From contig NZ_PHUE01000001.1 of the NCBI RefSeq assembly GCF_002813295.1, positions 1-64,000 on the forward strand: DNA of 64,000 bases, written 5' to 3'. The DNA comes from Flavobacterium sp. 5. GTDB lineage: Bacteria > Bacteroidota > Bacteroidia > Flavobacteriales > Flavobacteriaceae. A program made the position numbers and the translations under genes. Positions within the stretch are counted from its first letter, which is position 1; every line of letters begins with the position of its first letter. Below, one piece after another: positions 44,788 to 53,043 of this stretch. The notes beneath the pieces were generated by a model. That model had not been told where the DNA came from. It saw only the letters and a program-made list of their open reading frames with translations, and did not search any database.

Positions 44788-45228
44788 TTACCGTTGTTCC
44801 ATTACACCAAATTCCATTAGATAAGAACACATTGGAAAACTAAACAAACTCCCTTTTTCCTCGCTCCATTCTTTTAATAATGATTGTCTATCAGAAAAAA
44901 TATGGGGCAATAAAACAAACGATTTCAATGTCTTCTCTTTATAATTTTTAGTTAAACAAAATTCTAAACTATTTGATGCATCACTGCCATAATATGGAAC
45001 TGAATACATTGCAGAATGTGCTGGAGAAACATTATTTCCAAAAAAATCTTTCTCAGGGAAAATTGATGTATCCAAAAAAGTATAATAAATGTAGTTTATC
45101 TCATTATTAACTTGTTTTGTAATATTATTATTTGTTTTCTTCTTTTTTTGAGCCTTTTTTAAATTACTCACCTGAGCATCAGTATTAAAATAGATTAAAA
45201 CTACAATGATTGAAAATATTTTTCTCAT
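44788..45228 (-). CDS. Secreted protein of unknown function, island cargo
   Basis: 146 aa. Signal peptide about 1-18 (..NTDAQ), then a Lys/Asn-rich stretch (K-K-A-Q-K-K-K-K-T-N-N-N) and a globular part with F-F-G-N-N-V-S-P-A-H-S-A and two cysteines. No motif or family recognised. Confidence 0.55.
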   Translation of the reverse strand: MRKIFSIIVVLIYFNTDAQVSNLKKAQKKKKTNNNITKQVNNEINYIYYTFLDTSIFPEKDFFGNNVSPAHSAMYSVPYYGSDASNSLEFCLTKNYKEKTLKSFVLLPHIFSDRQSLLKEWSEEKGSLFSFPMCSYLMEFGVMEQR

Positions 45229-45296
45229 AATTCGTAACTTTTTTTTAAAAAAATTAAAGTAAAATTCTTCTACCCGTTCTTATGGCTGAAATGGGA

Positions 45297-45337
45297 AATA
45301 ACTTTTTGGCTAATTTAAAAAGCCAAAAAAAGTTATT
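45297..45337. other. Strong hairpin in the island
   Basis: AATAACTTTTTGGCT (45297-45311) pairs with AGCCAAAAAAAGTTATT (45321-45337) apart from two extra A. T tracts outside the stem are weak, so it may be a terminator for the lipoprotein at 45568 or another RNA element. The rest of 45229-45567 shows no gene. Confidence 0.5.
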
Positions 45338-45567
45338 CTCGTTTTATGCCACATATTTTAAGTAAATAGCTTTCATAGTTTTTTTAAATAGTAATGAAAA
45401 CAATTTGAACTAAATCAAATTTTATCTGTTAAGACAAACTTATAATATCAGTATAGTCCTAAAATACACATTTAAATGAATTTTATTGAAGATCAAGGGA
45501 GACAGTTTGATTATTCTTGCTATAAATCGTTTATAAACTTTAATATTAAAATATTTTCATAAAGTTT

Positions 45568-46014
45568 TTAAAAAATACTAATTGCATATCCATGTCCAAT
45601 TTTATCATTAGGTTCCCTAGTATCTACAAAAGTTTTATTCAATTCTCCGTTAACATAAAAATTAAAAGTAATAGTGCCTTTCTCACGCATTACAGTATCA
45701 GTTGAAAGCATTACTTTATATGGATTATCGACTCGTTTGACTATAATTTCTTTTGACCAAATTTTAACATTATTATCTATGTAATCTAATTTAGGTAAAT
45801 TATAATTATCATCAGTTGTATACTCTACATAACCAACACAGCTGGTACAACCATTGTAAGCTGGAGAAGAAAATATTAATTCATATTTGAGTTTAAAAGG
45901 CGGTTTAATATCATCTTTAACAATAATTGGGACAGAAATATTATCTTCTCCTCCTGAAGAACAAGATTGAAGTATTAAAAATGTAATCGCAATTAAATAA
46001 ATTATTTTTTTCAT
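45568..46014 (-). CDS. Lipoprotein of unknown function, island cargo
   Basis: 148 aa. Lipoprotein signal with I-L-Q-S-C-S-S-G-G (Cys18). The mature part is beta-rich with C-T-S-C (Cys57, Cys60) and G-T-I-T-F-N-F-Y-V-N-G, resembling a small immunoglobulin-like fold. No known family. It is divergent from the XRE regulator gene and has its own promoter. Confidence 0.6.
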   Translation of the reverse strand: MKKIIYLIAITFLILQSCSSGGEDNISVPIIVKDDIKPPFKLKYELIFSSPAYNGCTSCVGYVEYTTDDNYNLPKLDYIDNNVKIWSKEIIVKRVDNPYKVMLSTDTVMREKGTITFNFYVNGELNKTFVDTREPNDKIGHGYAISIF

Positions 46015-46092
46015 TTTTTTGTTTTTAGATAAGTAAATAAAGTAACACTAATTTTAATTTCTTTATGGCTTTCCATACTTTGACTTTTATTG

Positions 46093-46120
46093 CAAACATA
46101 CAAAAAACAGTTGAATACAA
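46093..46120 (-). promoter_or_regulatory. Promoter of the island lipoprotein gene
   Basis: On the minus strand, TTG (46120-46118), 17 bases, then TATGTTTG (46100-46093), fitting the TTG/TAnnTTTG Bacteroidota consensus. It is about 80 bases before the ATG at 46014 and inside the region shared with the XRE gene, so that regulator could act on it. Confidence 0.55.
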
Positions 46121-46171
46121 CCTGGTCAATACAATCCCTCTTATTCAATCAGACGAAAGTAATTTTCGAAT

Positions 46172-46420
46172 ATGGAAAAAAGAGTTAGAAAATCAATAAT
46201 TAGCCAAGAAATTATACTACTAGGACAACGTATTGAAGAAATAATTAAAGAAAAAGATTTAAAAACGAGAGAAGTTGCTCACGATGCTAATTTAGACGTT
46301 GAGAATCTAAGAAAATACATTAAAGGAAAGCAAGAAATGAAAGTTGGCACAATGCTAAAAATTGCTAAATCTTTAAATGTTTCAATAGAAGAATTGTTTG
46401 ATTTTTTGATATCAAAATAA
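46172..46420 (+). CDS. XRE family helix-turn-helix regulator
   Basis: 82 aa. The HTH_3 fold covers residues about 16-78: L-G-Q-R-I-E-E-I-I, T-R-E-V-A-H-D-A-N-L-D-V-E-N-L-R-K-Y, then M-K-V-G-T-M-L-K-I-A-K-S-L-N-V-S-I-E-E-L-F. The basic N-terminus is extended. It is the only regulator of the island, divergent from the cargo lipoprotein. Confidence 0.85.
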   Translation: MEKRVRKSIISQEIILLGQRIEEIIKEKDLKTREVAHDANLDVENLRKYIKGKQEMKVGTMLKIAKSLNVSIEELFDFLISK

Positions 46421-47039
46421 TTATTATAATTATTTAATCAAAAAAATTATAAAAGCTATATTATTCTTTTGGACAGTATTTTTTTTAAACTTTTCAAAAG
46501 GTTTATTTTACTCTAATGGGTAGACAGCTTTTTTTTCCTTTATTATGCTTTTTTTTAAACCTAATAGTAATCTCAATATTTAATTTTTACTAATATTTTT
46601 TATAACTTTATTAATTATAAAGATTTATATCTTATACCATTTATTACCTTCTAAAACATTGATATTGTCAGGAAAATAGACTAACTTTGCTAGGCTTTAG
46701 GAACTTTGAATCAACACTCTTAATAACAAACTCTCATAGACGCTCCTTCAGACAGATTCTCAACTTCACTACTCTATCAAAAGGAACATCAAAAGTAAAA
46801 CTTTTCAAAGTTTAAAGAGAATAGCTATGTTTACTTCTGAACTCTTTTCATTGATATTTTGTTGAAGTTGTTTTACTAAGATTATCCTTAAACATTTCTA
46901 TTTAATAATACATTCTTTTTAAGTAGTTTAAAAATTTAAGACATAACTATAATATTTAACCTTCATTTCAAAAATTTTAATCTTTAATAAAGAGCATGTA
47001 TTATGCTACATACTCTTTAATCTAACATTTTTTAATCTC
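46421..47039. other. Gene-free stretch inside the island
   Basis: 619 AT-rich bases between the XRE gene and the end of the integrase gene. No open frame with coding character, no hairpin with a T tract and no repeat was recognised. It may have held genes that are now lost. Confidence 0.4.
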
Positions 47040-48242
47040 TTAAGAAATAACCTTAAAATGCATCACGTCAACTATTTCTTTATCAAATGAATCCAAATAA
47101 ATATTTGTCGTTTTATTTCCATATTCATGCCCTAATGCTTCTGCAATAAGTTCATTCGAATAGCCAAGTTTTTTAGCTGTTGTTGCAAAAGTATGCCTAG
47201 CTACATAACTTGTTATAGGAATACCAATTCCTTGCTGTTCTCCAATTCTTTTTAAGTACTTATTTGTTGTTTTAATCCACTGTTTAATAACTATTTTAGC
47301 TTTTTTACTATCTTCAGAAATAGTATCATTCAAAATTGGCAATAAATACTTATTTCCGATTGAAGAAAACTTCTTGATAATGCTTTCAGTCTGTGGAAAA
47401 AGCTTAATCGAATAGCTCTTATGAGTTTTTCTCCTCTTAAACAATATTCGTCCATCAACAATATTTTGAGGCTTCAAATAAGCTAAATCTGTAAACGATA
47501 TTCCTACAAGATAAAAACTTAAAAGAAAATAATTTACTGCTTTCCAAGAGCCTGAATTTTCAACTAAAGTCATTTGTTCAAACTTGACAATATCTTCTTT
47601 TAAAACAGCCCTATTGACTGTCTTTTCTGATTTTATTATCAAATCATCAAAAGGATAAAATGAATCTTTCAAAACTTTAGCTTTAATAGCCTTATTGTAG
47701 ATCGCTCTAATAGTTCTAAGGTAATTTGAAATACTATTTTGCTTTAACCCTTTTACAACAAGATGATGAGTAAATTGTTCCAATAAGACATAATCTATTT
47801 CATTAAAAAGTAAATTAGTCTTACCTGAGAATGCAATAATTTGATTAACTGCGGTTTGATAAACTAATGCATTACCTGTTTTTTTAACTTCAAGCATCTG
47901 AGCAATCAATTTATCAGAAAACAATTTAAATGTTACTGACTCAGAAGCTTTTATTTTACCTTCTATCCTATTTCTCAAGTCTACTATTGTAAAAGAATCA
48001 TCAAGCTCTAAGATTGCTTGCTGTATTTTAAAATAGTCTTTAGACAATTTAATATTCAATAATTTTGCATTTGGATGGGATTTATCCAATTCTTTTCTTT
48101 GTTCGTTCCAATAAAGTTCTGTAGTTGATATTCCAGAATTTAATGTGTAAACTTTTCTATCATGAGTAATTCTAAAGATGATATTGAAGTTACCATCTGT
48201 TTTTTGTCTTCTTGTATCCAAAAGGACTTTTAAATTTGCCAT
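47040..48242 (-). CDS. Tyrosine recombinase (integrase)
   Basis: The start at 48242 (M-A-N-L-K-V-L-L-D) is preferred; the frame to 48278 would run into the candidate arm site. 400 aa. N-terminal arm-binding part (D-T-R-R-Q-K-T-D-G-N-F-N-I), SAM-like core-binding domain (about 100-195) and catalytic domain. Visible catalytic elements: R-H-T-F-A-T (Arg II), G-H-E-Y-G (His) and the C-terminal T-N-I-Y (Tyr nucleophile). The first Arg is not evident: its region reads L-V-G-I-S-F-T-D-L-A-Y-L, recalling Bacteroides IntDOT, which also lacks it. It inserts the island into tRNA-Arg. Confidence 0.9.
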   Translation of the reverse strand: MANLKVLLDTRRQKTDGNFNIIFRITHDRKVYTLNSGISTTELYWNEQRKELDKSHPNAKLLNIKLSKDYFKIQQAILELDDSFTIVDLRNRIEGKIKASESVTFKLFSDKLIAQMLEVKKTGNALVYQTAVNQIIAFSGKTNLLFNEIDYVLLEQFTHHLVVKGLKQNSISNYLRTIRAIYNKAIKAKVLKDSFYPFDDLIIKSEKTVNRAVLKEDIVKFEQMTLVENSGSWKAVNYFLLSFYLVGISFTDLAYLKPQNIVDGRILFKRRKTHKSYSIKLFPQTESIIKKFSSIGNKYLLPILNDTISEDSKKAKIVIKQWIKTTNKYLKRIGEQQGIGIPITSYVARHTFATTAKKLGYSNELIAEALGHEYGNKTTNIYLDSFDKEIVDVMHFKVIS

Positions 48243-48266
48243 AAAAGGGTTAAAATTATGGTCTTC

Positions 48267-48289
48267 ATGTGCAAACAATATGCAAACAA
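48267..48289 (+). repeat. Right candidate integrase arm site
   Basis: The 23-bp partner of 44301-44323 with one mismatch, same orientation, about 97 bases inside the right attachment repeat and just upstream of the integrase start. It is a tandem pair of TGCAAACAAT units 11 bp apart. Confidence 0.6.
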
Positions 48290-48344
48290 TAAAAAATAAA
48301 AGGTCTCAGGAAGAATAAAAAATCAACATTTTAAAACCTATCAG

Positions 48345-48379
48345 AAACAAAAAACCCCATAACTTATTGGTTATGAGGT
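48345..48379 (-). terminator. Terminator behind tRNA-Arg, inside the island
   Basis: On the minus strand ACCTCATAAC pairs with GTTATGGGGT (one G-U) and is followed by seven T. The island thus supplies a new terminator to the tRNA operon, replacing the one now at 44164-44192. Confidence 0.75.
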
Positions 48380-48385
48380 GCTTAT

Positions 48386-48460
<75 letters not shown>

Positions 48461-48474
48461 ATTATTTCAATTTG

Positions 48475-48549
48475 TCGGGGTGGCAGGATTCGAACCTGCG
48501 GCCTCCTGCTCCCAAAGCAGGCGCGATAACCGAGCTACGCTACACCCCG
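48475..48549 (-). tRNA. tRNA-Pro (anticodon TGG)
   Basis: Acceptor CGGGGTG pairs with CACCCCG, discriminator A. Anticodon stem CCTGC/GCAGG encloses TTTGGGA, giving TGG. T arm CAGGTTCGAATCCTG. No encoded CCA. Confidence 0.96.
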
Positions 48550-48630
48550 AAAAAACAGTACAATTATTTATTTATGAAAATATCTAATTGATATTTAAAT
48601 CTTACAATGATTTTTAACATAAAAAATAAG

Positions 48631-48714
48631 CGGAGGGACAGGGACTCGAACCCTGGCACCGATCACTCGATGACAGTTTAGCAAACTGCTCCATTACCAC
48701 TCTGGCACCCCTCC
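48631..48714 (-). tRNA. tRNA-Ser (anticodon GCT)
   Basis: Acceptor GGAGGGG pairs with TCCCTCC, discriminator G. Anticodon loop TTGCTAA gives GCT. A variable arm typical of serine tRNAs (GTCATCGAGTGATC region) precedes the T arm CAGGGTTCGAGTCCCTG. First gene of the tRNA operon. Confidence 0.96.
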
Positions 48715-48748
48715 AAAACCTTAGGAAACGTGTCCTGTTTTGCGGTTG

Positions 48749-48779
48749 CAAACTTAAGACATGTTTACGTTTCTCACAA
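48749..48779 (-). promoter_or_regulatory. Promoter of the Ser-Pro-Arg tRNA operon
   Basis: On the minus strand TTG (48779-48777), 20 bases, then TAAGTTTG (48756-48749), a good match to TTG-N17-23-TAnnTTTG, 35 bases before tRNA-Ser. Confidence 0.75.
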
Positions 48780-49190
48780 CTATTTCAACACTTTTTTTTA
48801 ATATTTTTTTGCATTTTATCAAAATGACTTCACAATCAAAGATATAGCCAACGATTAAAAAACAAAAAAAAGAACAACTCACCAACCGAAATACTATAAC
48901 TATAACTTCACCACAATTTTTTAGTATATATAACCCAAAAAGCTATTAATTCAGAAATATTCCTCCTGTAAACATTGTTTAGACATATTAAAAATTTAAT
49001 GATATTACTAGAAAGTCATTTCATCATTAACTCTTCAATAACATGTTCTCAAAAAAATATTTAAAATTACAGTTAACATAAATAAATCTATTATTTCAAT
49101 GATTTATTCATAAATACAGGTAAAAAATTAAATTAAATAAATATTTCACAATTTAAACTTATATAAAATTCTAATATCCTAAAAAAAGTT
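48780..49190. other. Gene-free AT-rich spacer between tRNA operon and thiolase gene
   Basis: About 410 bases with no open frame, hairpin or repeat recognised. Confidence 0.4.
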
Positions 49191-49198
49191 TAAATTTG
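49191..49198 (+). promoter_or_regulatory. -7 box TAAATTTG of the thiolase gene
   Basis: Exact TAnnTTTG match, 26 bases before the ATG at 49225. No clear TTG upstream at the usual distance. Confidence 0.55.
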
Positions 49199-49224
49199 CT
49201 ATATAAATCAACATAGTAATAAAC

Positions 49225-50409
49225 ATGAGCAAAAGAGTTGTTATCGTTTCTGCTGTTAGAACACCTATCGGCAGTTTTATGGGAGGATTATCTACAATTA
49301 CCGCTCCAAAATTAGGCGCAATAGCCATAAAAGGAGCTTTAGACAAAATTCAATTAGATGCAAATTTAGTCGACGAAGTTTTTATGGGCAACGTAATTCA
49401 AGCTGGAATAGGTCAAGCACCTGCTCGACAAGCTGCAATTTACGCCGATCTTTCAACTGAAGTAGCCTGCACAACAGTCAACAAAGTATGCGCCTCAGGA
49501 ATGAAAGCTATCATGTTAGGAGCCCAAGCCATACAGTGTGGAGATGCTGAAATTGTAGTTGCTGGAGGAATGGAAAACATGAGTTTGATTCCTCATTATA
49601 TGAATTTAAGAAATGGGACCAAATTTGGACCAAACACAATGGTAGACGGATTACAAAAAGACGGACTAACAGATGCTTACGATAATAATGCAATGGGAGT
49701 TTCTGCAGACCTATGCGCATCAGAATACAATATCACAAGAGAAGAACAAGATAAGTTTGCTATTCAATCATACGAACGCTCTGCAAAAGCTTGGAGCGAA
49801 GGTAAATTCGATAATGAAATTGTTCCTGTAGCGGTTCCACAAAGAAAAGGTGACCCAATTATTATTTCCAAAGATGAAGAATATACAAATGTTTCACTTG
49901 AAAAAATTCCAACATTAAATCCAGTATTTACAAAAGACGGGACAGTTACTGCTGCAAACGCCTCTACTATAAATGATGGAGCCGCTGCTGTTGTATTAAT
50001 GAGCGAAGAAAAAGCAATTGCTTTAGGATTAAAACCATTGGCCTACATAAAAGGATATGCAGATGCTGCACAAGAACCAAAATGGTTCACAACAAGTCCT
50101 GCAAAAGCAATCCCAAAAGCTTTAGCAAAAGCAAAACTAACATTGGATGAAATTGATTATTTCGAATTTAACGAAGCATTTTCAGTAGTTGGATTAGCCA
50201 ATTCAAAAATACTTGGATTAAATAATGAAAAGGTTAATATAAACGGAGGAGCAGTTTCGCTTGGTCACCCATTAGGATGTTCTGGCGCACGTATTATCGT
50301 AACTTTATTGAACGTATTAGAACAAAACAATGGCAAATATGGAGCAGCTGCTATTTGCAATGGAGGTGGCGGAGCATCAGCCTTAATTATAGAAAGATAT
50401 ATTTCATAA
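49225..50409 (+). CDS. Acetyl-CoA C-acyltransferase (thiolase II family)
   Basis: 394 aa, normal thiolase length. Nucleophile Cys89 (N-K-V-C-A-S-G-M-K), His348 (G-H-P-L-G-C-S-G-A-R) and Cys378 (C-N-G-G-G-G-A) are all in place. It catalyses condensation of two acetyl-CoA or thiolytic cleavage of 3-oxoacyl-CoA; the preferred direction cannot be told. Monocistronic or loosely linked to the next gene 105 bases on. Confidence 0.95.
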   Translation: MSKRVVIVSAVRTPIGSFMGGLSTITAPKLGAIAIKGALDKIQLDANLVDEVFMGNVIQAGIGQAPARQAAIYADLSTEVACTTVNKVCASGMKAIMLGAQAIQCGDAEIVVAGGMENMSLIPHYMNLRNGTKFGPNTMVDGLQKDGLTDAYDNNAMGVSADLCASEYNITREEQDKFAIQSYERSAKAWSEGKFDNEIVPVAVPQRKGDPIIISKDEEYTNVSLEKIPTLNPVFTKDGTVTAANASTINDGAAAVVLMSEEKAIALGLKPLAYIKGYADAAQEPKWFTTSPAKAIPKALAKAKLTLDEIDYFEFNEAFSVVGLANSKILGLNNEKVNINGGAVSLGHPLGCSGARIIVTLLNVLEQNNGKYGAAAICNGGGGASALIIERYIS

Positions 50410-50514
50410 ACATCCTTCAAATTAAAATAAAATAATTAAATGATACGAATTGAAAATTACTATTTTTACGGTGATTTTTGATTCGTATTTATTTTTAAAA
50501 TCTAATTTATATAA

Positions 50515-51276
50515 ATGTTTGGAATTTGTAATTTAGCCATTATTCCACTTCGCGCAGAAGCCAGTGACAAAAGTGAAATTGTTTCACAAGTATTATTTGG
50601 AGAACATTTCAAAGTTTTGGAACAACTCAAACAATGGACTCATATCAAGATGCAATTTGATGGATACGAAGGCTGGATAGACACAAAACAGTTTCAAACA
50701 ATTTCAGAATCACATTACAATCAACTTTCTTCAGATGCTATAATTCTTAATGCTGATTTAATTGAATATATTTTAGGCCCATCCAATTCATTAATCCCAA
50801 TTCCTTTAGGCTCATCTTTATCTTTTTTAAATTATCCCGAAATTAACACTGCTTCTTTTGATTTTGAAGGGACAAAAATAAGTGGGGTAAAACAAAAAAT
50901 CAACATACTTAATTCGGCTTTCATGTATCTCAATGCTCCTTATTTATGGGGAGGAAAAACACCTTTTGGAATAGATTGTTCTGGATTCACACAAATGGCT
51001 TACAAACTAAATGGTTACAAGCTACTAAGAGATGCATCCCAACAAGCAACACAAGGAGAAGCATTAAGCTTTATAGAAGAAAGCGAACCTGGTGATTTAG
51101 CTTTTTTTGATAACGATGAAGGAAATATAATTCATGTAGGTATTATAATGGAAAATAATTACATTATTCACGCAAGTGGCAAGGTGAGAATTGACAGATT
51201 AGATCATTTAGGAATATACAATGCCGAAAGCAATAAACACACTCATAAACTCAGAGTAATTAAAAAGATAATATAA
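50515..51276 (+). CDS. NlpC/P60 (C40) peptidoglycan endopeptidase with SH3 domain
   Basis: 253 aa, no obvious signal peptide. Residues 1-60 are a bacterial SH3-like domain (M-F-G-I-C-N-L-A-I-I-P-L-R ... G-Y-E-G-W-I). The C40 domain has Cys155 (D-C-S-G-F), His207 (I-I-H-V-G-I) and His219 (I-I-H-A-S-G). The family cuts gamma-D-Glu-diamino acid bonds in stem peptides. The absence of a leader suggests a cytoplasmic role in muropeptide recycling, like YkfC. Confidence 0.9.
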   Translation: MFGICNLAIIPLRAEASDKSEIVSQVLFGEHFKVLEQLKQWTHIKMQFDGYEGWIDTKQFQTISESHYNQLSSDAIILNADLIEYILGPSNSLIPIPLGSSLSFLNYPEINTASFDFEGTKISGVKQKINILNSAFMYLNAPYLWGGKTPFGIDCSGFTQMAYKLNGYKLLRDASQQATQGEALSFIEESEPGDLAFFDNDEGNIIHVGIIMENNYIIHASGKVRIDRLDHLGIYNAESNKHTHKLRVIKKII

Positions 51277-51278
51277 AA

Positions 51279-51324
51279 AAAACTCCTATTTAATAAACTT
51301 AGATTTTATTAAAATAGGAGTTTT
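51279..51324. terminator. Bidirectional terminator after the C40 peptidase gene
   Basis: Perfect 13-bp stem AAAACTCCTATTT (51279-51291) with AAATAGGAGTTTT (51312-51324), further extended by A/T pairing inward. Confidence 0.85.
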
Positions 51325-51350
51325 AAAATTTACATGAATTTTAAATAAAA

Positions 51351-51382
51351 AAAAATGCTAGAAAATTAATTCTAGCATTTTT
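51351..51382. terminator. Bidirectional terminator, end of the TPR gene
   Basis: Perfect 13-bp stem AAAAATGCTAGAA (51351-51363) with TTCTAGCATTTTT (51370-51382), A run on one side and T run on the other. It lies six bases past the minus-strand stop at 51388. Confidence 0.88.
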
Positions 51383-51387
51383 TTATT

Positions 51388-52452
51388 TTACATCGTTGCT
51401 TTTAAAGCATTGTATTCATTTGTCATATCAAGAGATCGATACACCCCCATTAAAGACTTTATAACATCTTGATTTTTAGGGTCTATATCTAACGCTTTTT
51501 TTAGATATGGAATAGCACTTTTTACCAAATTATCTTTTTTGCTTTTTAATTCATCATATTGTTGCATTTCTTTTGGAGTATTTCCTAATGCTGACATTTG
51601 ATCCACTAAGGATTTCTTAGATTCTAATTTAACATAAGCTAAATTAATATAGGCATCAATATATCTAGGATCTAACTCCAATACTTTATTATAACAAATT
51701 TCAGCTTTCACGAAATCATTTTTCTCTAAATAGATATATGCTAAATTCTTATTGATTTCCAATTTTTTGGAAGGAGAAAATGCATCTCTGGGTTTTTCAT
51801 AAAGAGTTGCTAAAATACCAGAATCTCTTGCACCAGCAGAAATAAATGCATCTTCTTCTTTCGTTTTTTTATTAGTTGCATAATAAATAATTCCTTTTCC
51901 TGAATAATTGACTTTTTTTAATTCTTCATAATATGTAATTGCAGAATCATAATCTTTTGCAGTCATGGATGAAGAAGCAGCATTAAATAAATTTAAAGTA
52001 TCTCTTTTATCAAACAAATAAACTTTATAGCTTTTTTCTGCACTCTCTTTATACTTTCCGGTTTTATAATCATCAACTGCACCATTTACCAACTTGGATT
52101 TCATCTCTTTTAATGCCGTATTAGCCTGTAAAGTAAACTTATACTTCCCTACTTCATTTTCAGACTTAATTAATTCTTGATAAGCTTCAGATGCCAAAGA
52201 AAAATTATTAGCAGCGTCAACATTTTTCGATGCTAAATCTTTTAAAGCATTTCCTTTTAAAAAATAAAAATCAGATTTATCTTCATCATTTGCATTAACA
52301 ATAAGATATTCCGTTTTTTTCAAAATACCCAAAGCATCTTGAGATTTACCGCTCGAAAAAACAGTTTGAGCTTCTTTAATTTGTGCTTTTTGGGCATTCA
52401 TTCCAACATTTATCAATAACACTATTGATAGTATTACAAATTTTCTTTTCAT
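51388..52452 (-). CDS. Exported TPR repeat protein
   Basis: 354 aa. Signal peptide ..NVGMNAQ. Several tetratricopeptide units are visible, notably A-E-I-C-Y-N-K-V-L-E-L-D-P-R-Y-I-D-A-Y-I-N-L-A-Y (shown here only as a motif) and a last A-L-D-I-D-P-K-N-Q-D-V. It is clearly paralogous to the protein encoded at 53044-54312 but about 70 residues shorter, lacking one block of TPRs (the I-Y-V-Q-Q-G to I-S-A-Q-A-K part of the longer protein). Probably a periplasmic scaffold; no partner known. Confidence 0.8.
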   Translation of the reverse strand: MKRKFVILSIVLLINVGMNAQKAQIKEAQTVFSSGKSQDALGILKKTEYLIVNANDEDKSDFYFLKGNALKDLASKNVDAANNFSLASEAYQELIKSENEVGKYKFTLQANTALKEMKSKLVNGAVDDYKTGKYKESAEKSYKVYLFDKRDTLNLFNAASSSMTAKDYDSAITYYEELKKVNYSGKGIIYYATNKKTKEEDAFISAGARDSGILATLYEKPRDAFSPSKKLEINKNLAYIYLEKNDFVKAEICYNKVLELDPRYIDAYINLAYVKLESKKSLVDQMSALGNTPKEMQQYDELKSKKDNLVKSAIPYLKKALDIDPKNQDVIKSLMGVYRSLDMTNEYNALKATM

Positions 52453-52984
52453 GAGGTTAAGTTTAGTTATTAGAACTAGTTATTAGGGTTTTGATTTGTA
52501 CAAGAATTTCAAACTGGTCATTTTAATTTACATATAACAATAAGTAAAAAAAAAAAATCATGAAATCTTAGAAATTTGGTTCTTAAAAATGAACCTATTA
52601 GAAGTGTAGTTTTATATCATATTTTATAATTAATGGTTAAACATTATTCAATTTATTTAATTTTAGCAACATTCACAAATATGTATTTTTTTAACAATAT
52701 TTAGCTTACGGTACTTTTTTTATTACCTTTTTTTTATTAAACTTTTAATTTGCATCTAAAATAAAATTAAAAATTGACAACACAAATAAATTTGGAACAA
52801 TTTTTTAATTAAAATACAACGTTTGCGTAAACTAGATAGAAAAATATTTATTATGATAATTTTAACAAATATTAACCTATTACTAATAGTTGTTCTAGAA
52901 AACAGGCCCCTACAAAAAACATCACTTCTAATAAAGGTTATATTTCAAAACATCAAAAAAAATATAGCAACCCTTAAAGCACTA
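52453..52984. other. Gene-free region between the two TPR genes
   Basis: Very AT-rich. A small direct repeat TAGTTATTAG occurs twice 16 bp apart just before the downstream TPR gene (around 52464-52490). No promoter box was firmly placed, and no open frame is present. Confidence 0.4.
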
Positions 52985-53023
52985 TAAAAAAAAATCCTGC
53001 TCTGATTATCTCAGGCAGGATTT
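52985..53023 (-). terminator. Terminator of the longer TPR gene
   Basis: AAATCCTG (52992-52999) and CAGGATTT (53016-53023) pair; on the minus strand a run of nine T follows the stem. It lies 21 bases past the stop at 53044. Confidence 0.85.
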
Positions 53024-53043
53024 CTTTATACTTTTATAAAAAA

